From Secundilactobacillus hailunensis (GTDB taxonomy: Bacteria; Bacillota; Bacilli; Lactobacillales; Lactobacillaceae): a stretch of DNA of 36,000 nt. The notes under the pieces were generated by a model. That model saw only the letters and a program-made list of their open reading frames with translations. It was not told the origin of the DNA and searched no databases. Shown here in pieces: positions 28,282-35,939 of this stretch. Made by a program: the position numbers and the translations under genes. Location of the stretch: NCBI RefSeq assembly GCF_005405185.1, contig NZ_BJDO01000025.1, forward strand, positions 1 to 36,000. Reading direction: 5' to 3'. Each line of letters begins with the position of its first letter. The stretch's first letter is position 1.

Positions 28282-28938
28282 TTACTGGAGATGAAAACCA
28301 AACAGGGCCACTTGCAACAGTACCAGACTGCCAATCAAAACAAGCCAGTCCCACCAGCGGACACGGATCCGCTTGAAATAAGTGCGGGGAGCTTCTTCAG
28401 AAAAGCCGTGGGACGTCATGGCTTCGGCTAGATTTTCTGACCAGTCTAAGGAAGCTAGAATTGCTTTAAAATATAATTGCGGTGACCAGATATGCAGGGC
28501 TTGTCCGCGCATATTACCGGCGGCCCGAATGATGTTGACTTCACTGACAATTTTAGGTAACAAATTAAACGCACCTAAAAAGCCGTACGCAAATTTACTG
28601 GGAATGTGGGCGTTTTGTTCCAAAGACATCACCAAATCAGAAACGGTGGTGGTCAAAGTGGCTGCTGAACCAACGAACACGTAGGCGTAGATCCGAGTAA
28701 ACAGGACTAAAGCAAAGTGGATACCAGCATTTGACTGAAGTAAAATCGCCACTGCCAGAGCCGAAGCTGGAATCAATGGGACAAAGAACAACAGAATGAG
28801 TCGTTTGAAAGTGGGGCGGCTGGTGAGAATGAGCAGCAGCCCAATTACTGCCAGTGCAAGATTCACGATCCAAGTACTGGTGAAAGAAATTTCTAGTGCA
28901 ATCAGCACTGCTAATAAGAATTTGAAACTCGGGTTCAC
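28282..28938 (-). CDS. ykoC: ECF transporter membrane subunit (EcfT/CbiQ type), YkoC
   Basis: 218 residues starting with GTG at 28938; its G-rich ribosome binding site lies in the end of the preceding ATPase gene, and the reading frames overlap by four bases (GTGA). Several membrane helices in the first half and one near the end frame a cytosolic coupling region. Two motifs that contact the ATPases are visible in the usual places, with variant sequence: AAGNMRGQA and MTSHGFSEE (the classic form is A-R-G). It couples ATP hydrolysis to the substrate-binding subunit YkoE. It is third in the ykoE-ykoD-ykoC operon under the TPP riboswitch. Confidence 0.88.
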   Translation of the reverse strand: MNPSFKFLLAVLIALEISFTSTWIVNLALAVIGLLLILTSRPTFKRLILLFFVPLIPASALAVAILLQSNAGIHFALVLFTRIYAYVFVGSAATLTTTVSDLVMSLEQNAHIPSKFAYGFLGAFNLLPKIVSEVNIIRAAGNMRGQALHIWSPQLYFKAILASLDWSENLAEAMTSHGFSEEAPRTYFKRIRVRWWDWLVLIGSLVLLQVALFGFHLQ

Positions 28939-30374
28939 GCTAACCCCCCCACATATTGTAATTGCTGATTTTTAAGCGTTACGTGATAGTCGACCAAGGC
29001 GTCCAGACCGAACAGCTGATGACTGACAATGACCATGGTCTGCTGACAATCATGAGCAACGGTTTTCATGATTGCCATGACGGTTTGCAATGAAGTGAAA
29101 TCAAGGCCAGTAAACGGTTCATCGAATAGCTCGACCGGTGTCGCCATGATCAACATTTCTAAGATCTGCAGTTTCTTTTTCTGACCGCCGCTTAAGGTGT
29201 AAACCACGTGATCTTGTAATTGCTCTAAATGCAGTTGCTTTAAGAATCCTGGTATCCGGTCCATAAAGTACGTTGGTTGCTGACTGTTTTTGAGGGACAG
29301 TGCCAATTCCTCTGCGACCGTCACGTTTAAGAACTGCTGGTCCGCATCTTGAAAAATTAGAGCTACTTGCTGATAGAGCTGTTTGCGATGCATTTTAGCA
29401 ACTTCATTTTGATTGAGTAACAGCGAGCCGGAGTACTGGTGTAATTTAGAAATTGCGAGTAGTAAAGTCGACTTGCCGGTCCCGTTGGCACCTGTTAGTA
29501 GCGTAATGTGGTGTTTGAAAAAGTTCATTGCTGGTTGTGAAATCAGGGTCGCGTTGCCCGCAGTGAGGGTCAACTGGTGCGCAGCAATCACGGCTTGATC
29601 AGTGGTTGTTGGCAATTGCAGCTGCTTATTGGAAGTATCCTGACGCTGAAAGGCGGCCATTTTTTGCTGAGCAGCCTTCTGATCGAGCAGGGTTAGTGAA
29701 TCACCAGTACCATTAAGTACGAACAGGTGGTCAATGTATTGATCGTAGTCTTCCAAGTCGTGATCAGAGATCAGGATTGTTTTGTGTTCTTCACGCTGCA
29801 GCCGAGACAGCTTGGATAATAAGAGCTGTCGGGCAACCGGATCAACGCTGGCAAACGGTTCATCTAATAGGATGGTATCCGCGCGCATGGCAATGATCAC
29901 GGCTAAGGCGACTTTTTGTTTTTCGCCGCCCGACAAACTGTTCAGCTGTCGGTGCCGCAAGTCAGTGATCTCAACGTAATCTAATGCCCGGTCGACTCTA
30001 GCCATCATGTGGTCGGGGGCGACCTGCTGATTTTCCAACGCAAAGATCAGTTCCCGTTCCACCGTGTCCATGGCAAATTGCTGGTTGGGGTTTTGAAACA
30101 TCATCGCCACCAGCTGACCTCGGTCACTTTCCGGAATGTCGCTGATTTTGGTGTCGTTTAAACGAACTTCACCCGCGGTAATGACACCGCTAAATTTCGG
30201 GTAAAGGCCACTGATGATCTTCATGAGGGTGGACTTTCCCGAACCGGAAGGCCCCGTGAGCAGTGAAAAGCCGCCACTAGGGAAGGTGGCTGAAAGATCG
30301 TTTAAAGTTAACGGTTTTTGACCATCTTCAGTCGGGTAGGAAAATGATAAATGATTGACCGCAATAGTTGCCAT
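28935..30374 (-). CDS. ykoD: ECF transporter ATPase with two ABC domains, YkoD
   Basis: 479 residues with two complete ABC modules. The N-terminal module has Walker A GPSGSGKST, signature LSGGEKQ and Walker B ILLDEPFASVD with ISDHDL. The C-terminal module has GANGTGKST, LSGGQKK, LFDEPFTGLD and VSHQ. It powers uptake together with YkoC and YkoE. The ATG has GAGGTAA upstream, and the gene starts 15 bases after ykoE. The family is the thiamine/HMP-type ECF system; the fused ATPase distinguishes it from the separate EcfA/EcfA' pair used by most lactobacillus vitamin transporters. Confidence 0.9.
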   Translation of the reverse strand: MATIAVNHLSFSYPTEDGQKPLTLNDLSATFPSGGFSLLTGPSGSGKSTLMKIISGLYPKFSGVITAGEVRLNDTKISDIPESDRGQLVAMMFQNPNQQFAMDTVERELIFALENQQVAPDHMMARVDRALDYVEITDLRHRQLNSLSGGEKQKVALAVIIAMRADTILLDEPFASVDPVARQLLLSKLSRLQREEHKTILISDHDLEDYDQYIDHLFVLNGTGDSLTLLDQKAAQQKMAAFQRQDTSNKQLQLPTTTDQAVIAAHQLTLTAGNATLISQPAMNFFKHHITLLTGANGTGKSTLLLAISKLHQYSGSLLLNQNEVAKMHRKQLYQQVALIFQDADQQFLNVTVAEELALSLKNSQQPTYFMDRIPGFLKQLHLEQLQDHVVYTLSGGQKKKLQILEMLIMATPVELFDEPFTGLDFTSLQTVMAIMKTVAHDCQQTMVIVSHQLFGLDALVDYHVTLKNQQLQYVGGLA

Positions 30375-30389
30375 GAAGTTACCTCAATT

Positions 30390-30962
30390 CTAGCGGGTTT
30401 GGGTCTGCATCAAATGTGTCCGATCCAGTAATTTAACGATTGCCTTAGTCAGCACACCAGCGAAGATCCAAGTTGAAATCAGACGGATAACGAACAGTGC
30501 AATCAGCAAACCGATATTGTACTTTGCGTAACCGTTACGAATCATGTCCCAGCCAAAGGTGACGATGGTGGTGGTCAGCACACTGAGATTCAGGCTAAAC
30601 CAGTCGTAGCGTTTATAGCCGGTAAAGGTAAAGCCCAGTTCGGAAGCGATGCCTTGAACGACACCGGAGATCATGGTGCTGGCACCCCATTGACCGCCGA
30701 GAAACATTTCGACAACTGAACCTAAAAATTCACCTAACGTAGCTGAGCCGACTTTTTTAAAGACATAACCAGATAAGGGACCGGCCATGACCCAGATGCC
30801 CATTAGAATATCGTTAGCTGCGGGTCCCAGACCAACTGGTGTCAGAGCCACCGTTAGCAAGTTGTAGACCGGGCCGACGATCCAGTAAATGACCCCAAAG
30901 AAGATTGCAATTAAAGTTAATAAAATAATGTCGCGTAAATGCCAAGCATTTGAATATTTCAT
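30390..30962 (-). CDS. ykoE: substrate-binding membrane subunit of thiamine-related ECF transporter, YkoE
   Basis: 190 residues with about six hydrophobic segments. The N-terminus (LRDIILLTLIAIFFGVIYWI), the GIWVMAGPLSGYVFKKVGSA segment and FLGSVVEMFLGGQWG are characteristic of YkoE, thought to bind thiamine or its pyrimidine precursor HMP. The ATG has GGAGG upstream. First gene of the operon ykoE-ykoD-ykoC; the leader carries a THI box, which confirms thiamine pyrophosphate control. The exact ligand is not fixed by sequence. Confidence 0.9.
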   Translation of the reverse strand: MKYSNAWHLRDIILLTLIAIFFGVIYWIVGPVYNLLTVALTPVGLGPAANDILMGIWVMAGPLSGYVFKKVGSATLGEFLGSVVEMFLGGQWGASTMISGVVQGIASELGFTFTGYKRYDWFSLNLSVLTTTIVTFGWDMIRNGYAKYNIGLLIALFVIRLISTWIFAGVLTKAIVKLLDRTHLMQTQTR

Positions 30963-31006
30963 AAGTATGAAACCTCCATAGTTTAGTAACTAAACGTTTT
31001 CCAAAC

Positions 31007-31155
31007 TAAAAACGAGTCAAAGATAAACGCTTATCTTTGACTCGTCCTTTTGGCTTCTTTTAGTAATCGAAAAATGAATACATTATGCTCCCTTCGCTGG
31101 TATTAACCAGATCAGGTTCAATGGGTGTATCTCAGCCAAAAGGCACCCCAGATAA
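31007..31155 (-). promoter_or_regulatory. TPP riboswitch (THI box) of ykoEDC
   Basis: On the minus strand the aptamer core reads GGGGTGCC...GGCTGAGA..., ACCC, TTGAACCTGATCTGGTTAAT, CCAGCGAAGGGA (about 31155..31085). A terminator follows in which ACGAGTCAAAGATAA pairs with TTATCTTTGACTCGT before a U-run (31045..31007). TPP binding should favour termination. Confidence 0.95.
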
Positions 31156-31173
31156 CGTTTAGTTCTAAATTAA

Positions 31174-31202
31174 AGTGTACACGGAGTTGCCTGCTTTTGC
31201 AA
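31174..31202 (-). promoter_or_regulatory. promoter of the ykoEDC transcript
   Basis: On the minus strand TTGCAA (31202..31197) and TACACT (31179..31174) are separated by 17 bases, just after the end of the upstream MFS gene. Confidence 0.7.
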
Positions 31203-31217
31203 GACGGCACTGGTTCC

Positions 31218-32450
31218 TCAGCGCGCCTCAGCACGGCCTAATTTTTTTAAATTAGGAATCGTGAGCATGGTGCAAAGACTGATGATATAAAGGACGGACA
31301 GGAAGCCCATGACGACGATCAAGCTGTAATGGTCCATTAGAAAACCGATGGCAACACTGGAAAAGCCGCCGATGGCCCGACCAACGTTGACAATCACGTT
31401 ATTAGCAGTGGAACGGACCTCGGTTGGATACAGGCGGGAAATCACGGCACCGTAACCGCCGAACATCCCGTTTGAGAAGAAGCCGAGAACAGCACCAGCC
31501 AGGAGTAGGGTGACTTCGTTGAAGGCTAGGGTGATACTGAATACAGATATTGCGGCGCAGACCAAGAAGATGCCAAATGCTAATCTTGGTCCAAAATAAT
31601 CCAGGATGCTGCCGAACGTCATCATCCCGATGCTCATTCCAACGATCGTGGCAATCATCCAAATGGAAGAACCAGATACGCTGAGATGAAGCTTTTGCTG
31701 CATAATGGAAGGTAGCCAGTTCATTAAACCAAAGTAGCCGGCAATTTGGACGATCACCATCACACTAAGAGCAGTGGTTTGATAGGCCAATCTGGGCGTT
31801 TTGAATAAGGCACTGATGCGCACCCGCTTATTGGGATCAGTTTCGGCTTTTTGAGCCGCTATGAATTCGTCACTTTCATGTAGATGACGACGGATGAAAT
31901 ACGTCAACCCCACTGGAATGAGACCGAATAAGAACAGGGCGTGCCAACCAAAGGCGGGGATAATAAAGGCAGCTGTAATGGCGGCGAGAATTGCTCCTAT
32001 TTGGCCGCCAATGGCCGCAATCGAGGTCATTTTACCGATCTTATGATGGCTGAAGTTTTCGGCAATCAGGGTAATGCCAACCCCGTATTCACCACCAGCG
32101 CCGATACCGGCAATCAGGCGGCAAAGATAAATTAAAGTAATGCTATTAGCAAAGTACATGGCAGCAGTGGCAATGGCAAAAATAAAGACGGTGTACGTGA
32201 ACGTTTTGACGCGTCCGAAACGGTCAGCGATGACGCCAAAAAAAATACCGCCCACTAGCATTCCCAAATTAGTGATCGATGAAATCAGCCCTGCCTGGGC
32301 ACCGTTGATATGTAAATCAGCGATGATGGAAGAAAGTGCGAAGGAGAGAAATAAAACGTCCATGTTCTCCAGTGCAAATCCCGCCGAGGTAGAAGCAATC
32401 GTCCACTTTTGGTTCTTACTTAGCGCGTGGTGTTGTGCAGTTGTTTCCAT
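31218..32450 (-). CDS. MFS transporter, 12 membrane helices (AAHS/metabolite-symporter type)
   Basis: 410 residues from the ATG at 32450, with TGGAGGC upstream; the open frame reaches 32552 without a ribosome binding site. Family marks: SAGFALENMDVLFLSFALSS in helix 1, GVIADRFGRVKTF (motif A), CRLIAGIGAGGEYGVGITLI (motif B with the GGE), ESDEF in the central loop, and LYPTEVRSTANNVIVNVGRA in the second half. This is the group that carries organic acids, aromatic acids, niacin or sugars by proton symport. No terminator is seen between its stop and the ykoEDC promoter, so it may read through into that leader. Its substrate is unknown, and a link to thiamine is only by position. Confidence 0.85.
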   Translation of the reverse strand: METTAQHHALSKNQKWTIASTSAGFALENMDVLFLSFALSSIIADLHINGAQAGLISSITNLGMLVGGIFFGVIADRFGRVKTFTYTVFIFAIATAAMYFANSITLIYLCRLIAGIGAGGEYGVGITLIAENFSHHKIGKMTSIAAIGGQIGAILAAITAAFIIPAFGWHALFLFGLIPVGLTYFIRRHLHESDEFIAAQKAETDPNKRVRISALFKTPRLAYQTTALSVMVIVQIAGYFGLMNWLPSIMQQKLHLSVSGSSIWMIATIVGMSIGMMTFGSILDYFGPRLAFGIFLVCAAISVFSITLAFNEVTLLLAGAVLGFFSNGMFGGYGAVISRLYPTEVRSTANNVIVNVGRAIGGFSSVAIGFLMDHYSLIVVMGFLSVLYIISLCTMLTIPNLKKLGRAEAR

Positions 32451-32559
32451 ATTCAGTTGCCTCCAAAATGAGTGCTCACAGGCACTTATTATTTTTACGG
32501 CTATGGTTCTAGCCATTGGGGGTATTGTGACATAGTTTGTTGACGAATACAAGGATATC

Positions 32560-32587
32560 TTGACGGTGACTAGCGAACTGATGTAAA
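32560..32587 (+). promoter_or_regulatory. possible promoter of the pyrFE operon
   Basis: TTGACG (32560..32565) and TGTAAA (32582..32587) are 16 bases apart. Two near-copies of AAGATATCTT (about 32551 and 32595) flank it. Confidence 0.45.
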
Positions 32588-32609
32588 CTCAATGCAAGAT
32601 ATCTTTAAC

Positions 32610-32699
32610 TTAGCCCAGAGAGACTAACAAGTTTACGGATGAAGCCCACTTTTAGTGGGACCAGTGAACCGTTTAGCGCTCGAGCTAGACGGTTTTTTT
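32610..32699 (+). promoter_or_regulatory. PyrR-dependent attenuator upstream of pyrF
   Basis: TTAGCCCAGAGAGACTAACA (32610..32629) holds the PyrR-binding loop. A small hairpin (CCCAC/GTGGG, about 32645..32659) follows, then the terminator: AACCGTTTAGC (32667..32677) pairs with GCTAGACGGTT (32684..32694) before seven T. The layout is the same as before pyrB, with different sequence. Confidence 0.88.
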
Positions 32700-32718
32700 G
32701 TATTGAAAGGAGATCACC

Positions 32719-33429
32719 ATGCGACCCATCATTATTGCATTAGACTTTGAGGACCGAAATCAAGTGTTCACTTTTCTGGATCGGTTCGAGCATCAAGACC
32801 AGTTATTTGTGAAGGTTGGAATGGAATTATTTTACTTTGAAGGGCCTAAAATTTTAGCGGAATTACGGAAACGGGGCATTCGGGTTTTTCTTGATTTAAA
32901 ACTGTACGATATTCCCAACACTGTTGAGCAGGCCATGTATCAGCTGGGTCAGCAAGAAGTGTCCATGGTAACCGTCCACGCGGCCGGTGGTGCGGAAATG
33001 ATTCGTAGAGCTAAACTTGGTTTACTGCGGGGCAGTCAAAAAGCTGGCGTTAAACCGGCTAAGTTACTGGCAATCACGCAGCTGACTTCAACCTCTGAAG
33101 AACAGATGCGTGAAGAACAGCTGGTCAACGCTAGTTTAACGGAATCGGTGCGGCATTACGCACAATTGGCGCAATCCAGTGGGGCGGACGGCGTGATTTC
33201 TTCAGCGCTAGAAGACCCGATGATCCACCGTTCAACTAGCGATGACTTTCTTTGCATCAATCCTGGTATTCGGCTAGAAAGTGACAGTGCGGATGATCAA
33301 AAGCGGGTCGTCACACCAGCACAGGCTGCCGAATTAGGCAGTAATGGTCTGGTGGTTGGCCGGTCGATCACTAAGGCGGCTGATCCAGTCGCTGCTTATG
33401 GAAAAATTGCACAAGAATGGGAGAAATAA
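32719..33429 (+). CDS. pyrF: orotidine 5'-phosphate decarboxylase
   Basis: 236 residues, standard length. It decarboxylates OMP to UMP, the last step. Marks: IALDFEDRN, FVKVGMELFY, FLDLKLYDIPNTVEQAM (catalytic Asp-Lys-Asp array), VTVHAAGGAEM, ITQLTSTSEEQM, INPGIRLES and VVGRSITKAADP. The ATG has AAAGGAG upstream. It is followed by pyrE after three bases, so the two are co-transcribed under the PyrR attenuator. Confidence 0.97.
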   Translation: MRPIIIALDFEDRNQVFTFLDRFEHQDQLFVKVGMELFYFEGPKILAELRKRGIRVFLDLKLYDIPNTVEQAMYQLGQQEVSMVTVHAAGGAEMIRRAKLGLLRGSQKAGVKPAKLLAITQLTSTSEEQMREEQLVNASLTESVRHYAQLAQSSGADGVISSALEDPMIHRSTSDDFLCINPGIRLESDSADDQKRVVTPAQAAELGSNGLVVGRSITKAADPVAAYGKIAQEWEK

Positions 33430-33432
33430 ATC

Positions 33433-34077
33433 ATGACAGAAATTGCGCGTCAAATTGCTAAAGACCTGATCGATATCAATGCAGTGACGTTGTCGCCCAA
33501 GCAGCCTTTTACATGGGCTAGCGGAATCAAGTCACCGATCTACACGGATAATCGGCGAACGATTGCTTTTCCAGCAGTGCGGACGCATATTGCTGACGGC
33601 CTGGCAGCCTACATTAAGGCTACCTTTCCTGAAGCAACTGTAGTGGCCGGCGTCGCAACGGCTGGTATTCCCCACGCCGCCATCGTCGCTGATAAATTGG
33701 GTTTGCCTATGAGCTACGTTCGGTCAAAGCCGAAAGATCACGGGACCGGTAAGCAAGTTGAGGGTCAAGTCTTGCCAACGGATAAAGTGGTTTTGATCGA
33801 TGATTTAATTTCGACTGGCGGTAGCGTTTTGAGTGCGGCCAAAGCGGTTCAAAAGTCGGGTGCAAAAGTACTGGGCGTTTTGGGTATCTTTTCGTATGAA
33901 TTACCAGACAGCGCGACTAACTTTGCCGACGCTGGGCTTTCCTTGCATACCCTGACCAATTACAGTACGCTGATTCAGTTGGCAAACGAAAACCAGGATA
34001 TTACCCAGGCAGAGTTAAATTCGCTGCAGCAGTGGCGTCAGGATCCTTGGCACTGGGCACCAGCTAAAGCAGAATGA
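33433..34077 (+). CDS. pyrE: orotate phosphoribosyltransferase
   Basis: 214 residues. It joins orotate and PRPP to OMP, the fifth step. Marks: FTWASGIKSPIYTDNR, VVAGVATAGIPHAAIVAD, SYVRSKPKDHGTGKQVEG (flexible loop with catalytic Lys) and the PRPP motif VVLIDDLISTGGSV. It starts three bases after pyrF, whose end provides GGGAGA as ribosome binding site. Confidence 0.97.
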   Translation: MTEIARQIAKDLIDINAVTLSPKQPFTWASGIKSPIYTDNRRTIAFPAVRTHIADGLAAYIKATFPEATVVAGVATAGIPHAAIVADKLGLPMSYVRSKPKDHGTGKQVEGQVLPTDKVVLIDDLISTGGSVLSAAKAVQKSGAKVLGVLGIFSYELPDSATNFADAGLSLHTLTNYSTLIQLANENQDITQAELNSLQQWRQDPWHWAPAKAE

Positions 34078-34095
34078 GTCACGGAGGATGATTGA

Positions 34096-34908
34096 ATGGC
34101 CATTAAATTAATTGCGGCTGATATGGACGGAACTTTTTTAAATGATCATAGTGACTATGACCGACCGCGGTTTCAGCGATTGCTGACCGCTATGCAGGCA
34201 CAAAAAGTCCGCTTCGTGGTTGCTAGCGGCAATCAGTACCCGCATTTACCGCAGTATTTTACCGGAATGGACGGCGATATTACTTATCTCGCTGAAGATG
34301 GCGCGCACATTGTGTCAAATGGGCAGACCATCAGTGAAGACGTGATTCCCCACACTTTATTGAAGGCTTTTTTAAACTGGATGAGCAGCCAGCCCTTATT
34401 CAAGCAAGCGTGGGTGCTGTTTTCGGGTCGTCAGGCTGCTTGGACGGAAATTCTGCCAGTCGCCAAACGGTTTAAACAGTCTAGTTATTTTTACGGTAAT
34501 TTAACTCACGTTATGGATCTGGCGGAAGTGACTGATGCCATTTATAAGATCGATATTACCTGGCCATCGTTTGACGTTTCAGCACAAGAGACCCTAGTTA
34601 ACCAAGCTTTCAAGGGACAGTTACGGGCGACCTCCAGTGGTCTGGGCGGTATCGATGTCATTTTACCCCACGTGAATAAGGCTTACGGTCTGGCTAAATT
34701 ACAGCAGCAATGGCAGATCAACTACAGTGAAACACTGGCCTTTGGTGACAGCGGCAATGATGTCGAAATGCTGCAAAAGGCGCGCTACGGTTACGTCATG
34801 AAAAACGCGCCGGAGTCGGTTAAGCAGCAGGTTGATTTGATTACACCGTTAACGAATAACGACAGTGGCGTCCTGGCAGTGATGGAAGATTTTCTCAAAG
34901 CGCGCTAA
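34096..34908 (+). CDS. Cof-type HAD phosphatase (HAD-IIB)
   Basis: 270 residues, cytosolic. HAD motifs: ADMDGTFLND (I, Asp nucleophile), VVASGNQYP (II), and FGDSGNDVEML (IV). A C2-type cap (about 80-190) sits between II and the late Lys near HVNKAYGLAKL (III). Such proteins hydrolyse sugar phosphates, FMN, PLP or erythritol phosphates; the substrate here is unknown. The ATG has CGGAGG upstream. It starts 18 bases after pyrE and may be co-transcribed. Confidence 0.88.
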   Translation: MAIKLIAADMDGTFLNDHSDYDRPRFQRLLTAMQAQKVRFVVASGNQYPHLPQYFTGMDGDITYLAEDGAHIVSNGQTISEDVIPHTLLKAFLNWMSSQPLFKQAWVLFSGRQAAWTEILPVAKRFKQSSYFYGNLTHVMDLAEVTDAIYKIDITWPSFDVSAQETLVNQAFKGQLRATSSGLGGIDVILPHVNKAYGLAKLQQQWQINYSETLAFGDSGNDVEMLQKARYGYVMKNAPESVKQQVDLITPLTNNDSGVLAVMEDFLKAR

Positions 34909-34958
34909 ATGAGTTATACTAAACCTATTGTGAAAATTTTAACGACGAGGTGGATGAA

Positions 34959-35759
34959 ATGATTAAATTAGTGGCTCTGGATCTGGATAATACGTTACTG
35001 ACGAATGATAAAAAAATCAGTAAGGTGAACGAACTAGCCTTAAAGAAACTATCTGCAAAGGGTGTGAAAGTGGTTTTATGTACTGGCAGACCCATTAACG
35101 CGATTTGGCATTACATTGAACAGCTGGGGCTGACGGATCCCGCTGATTTTACGATTACCTTTAATGGCGCTTTGGTGATTAATAATACCAGCCGGAAGAC
35201 GCTGGCGAAGCAAGGTTTGAGTAAGGCTGATCTAGTGCCATTACATGAATTTAGCAAGGCCAACGACTTTCCACTGGATATTTTGAATTTTGATCAGGTT
35301 TATCCGATTACGGATCTGGTTAAATCAATTTATCAGCTTGGTGGCGGGATCAAATTTGAACCGATGACGTTTGATGAACTACCTGATCAGCTCTACGCCA
35401 AAGTGGTGGCTGCTCAAAAGCCGGCTATTTTGGATAAGATGGTTGCTAGTCTAACCCCGGAACTTAAAAAACAGTATCACGTTGCCCGCTCACAACCGCA
35501 TATTCTGGAATTCTTAAGTCCCACAACGGATAAGTCTGTTGGGCTGCATGCATTACTGCAGCATTTTGGCTGGGATGAAAGTAATCTCATGGCCTTTGGT
35601 GACGCCGAAAACGATGCCGGTATGCTGAAGAGTGCCGAGATCGGTGTGGCAATGGCGAATGCGCAACCGGCAATTACCGCTCTGACGAAATATCACACTG
35701 GGACTAATGAAGAAGACGGTGTGGCTGAGTTTGTGGATAAGTATTTTAAATTAGATTAA
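34959..35759 (+). CDS. Cof-type HAD phosphatase (HAD-IIB), second copy
   Basis: 266 residues from the ATG at 34959 (GAGGTGG upstream); the frame is open from a GTG at 34950, which lies in that ribosome binding site. HAD motifs: ALDLDNTLLTND (I), VLCTGRPINA (II), DKSVGLHALL (III, Lys) and MAFGDAENDAGML (IV), with a C2 cap in between. It is related to the preceding gene in fold but not a close duplicate. Family substrates are sugar phosphates and flavin or vitamin phosphates. It follows the first HAD gene after 50 bases, with a possible weak promoter in between (TTATACT at 34914). Confidence 0.88.
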   Translation: MIKLVALDLDNTLLTNDKKISKVNELALKKLSAKGVKVVLCTGRPINAIWHYIEQLGLTDPADFTITFNGALVINNTSRKTLAKQGLSKADLVPLHEFSKANDFPLDILNFDQVYPITDLVKSIYQLGGGIKFEPMTFDELPDQLYAKVVAAQKPAILDKMVASLTPELKKQYHVARSQPHILEFLSPTTDKSVGLHALLQHFGWDESNLMAFGDAENDAGMLKSAEIGVAMANAQPAITALTKYHTGTNEEDGVAEFVDKYFKLD

Positions 35760-35805
35760 ATAGATAGTGAAAGGGACTCAGGGAAAAATAATTTGGTTCT
35801 ACAAT

Positions 35806-35854
35806 ATCTGTTGTTGGTAATAGATTTTTATCTATTACTGATGACAGATTTTTT
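35806..35854 (+). terminator. terminator of the pyrFE-HAD region
   Basis: ATCTGT...GTAATAGAT pairs with ATCTATTAC...ACAGAT around TTTT, with a small internal loop, then six T. Confidence 0.85.
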
Positions 35855-35869
35855 GTTTATCATTAGAAT

Positions 35870-35893
35870 AAAAAAGCGGACATCTCCCGTCCG
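35870..35893 (-). terminator. terminator-like hairpin of the minus strand
   Basis: CGGAC pairs with GTCCG around a seven-base loop. On the minus strand six U follow. It may belong to the end region of an insertion sequence or to a minus-strand transcript from beyond the right edge. Confidence 0.45.
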
Positions 35894-35939
35894 TTAACTT
35901 ACTCCCACCACAGAATTAAGTCAAGAAAGGAAATGCCCT

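Noticed and set aside
32140-32535. Plus-strand open frame of 131 codons opposite the MFS gene
   Set aside because: It lies antisense to membrane helices with clear MFS motifs and lacks a ribosome binding site and promoter.
35774-35800. GGGACTCAGGG... as the left inverted repeat of an insertion sequence
   Set aside because: No matching right end is in the window and it does not match an inverted repeat that I can name with confidence.
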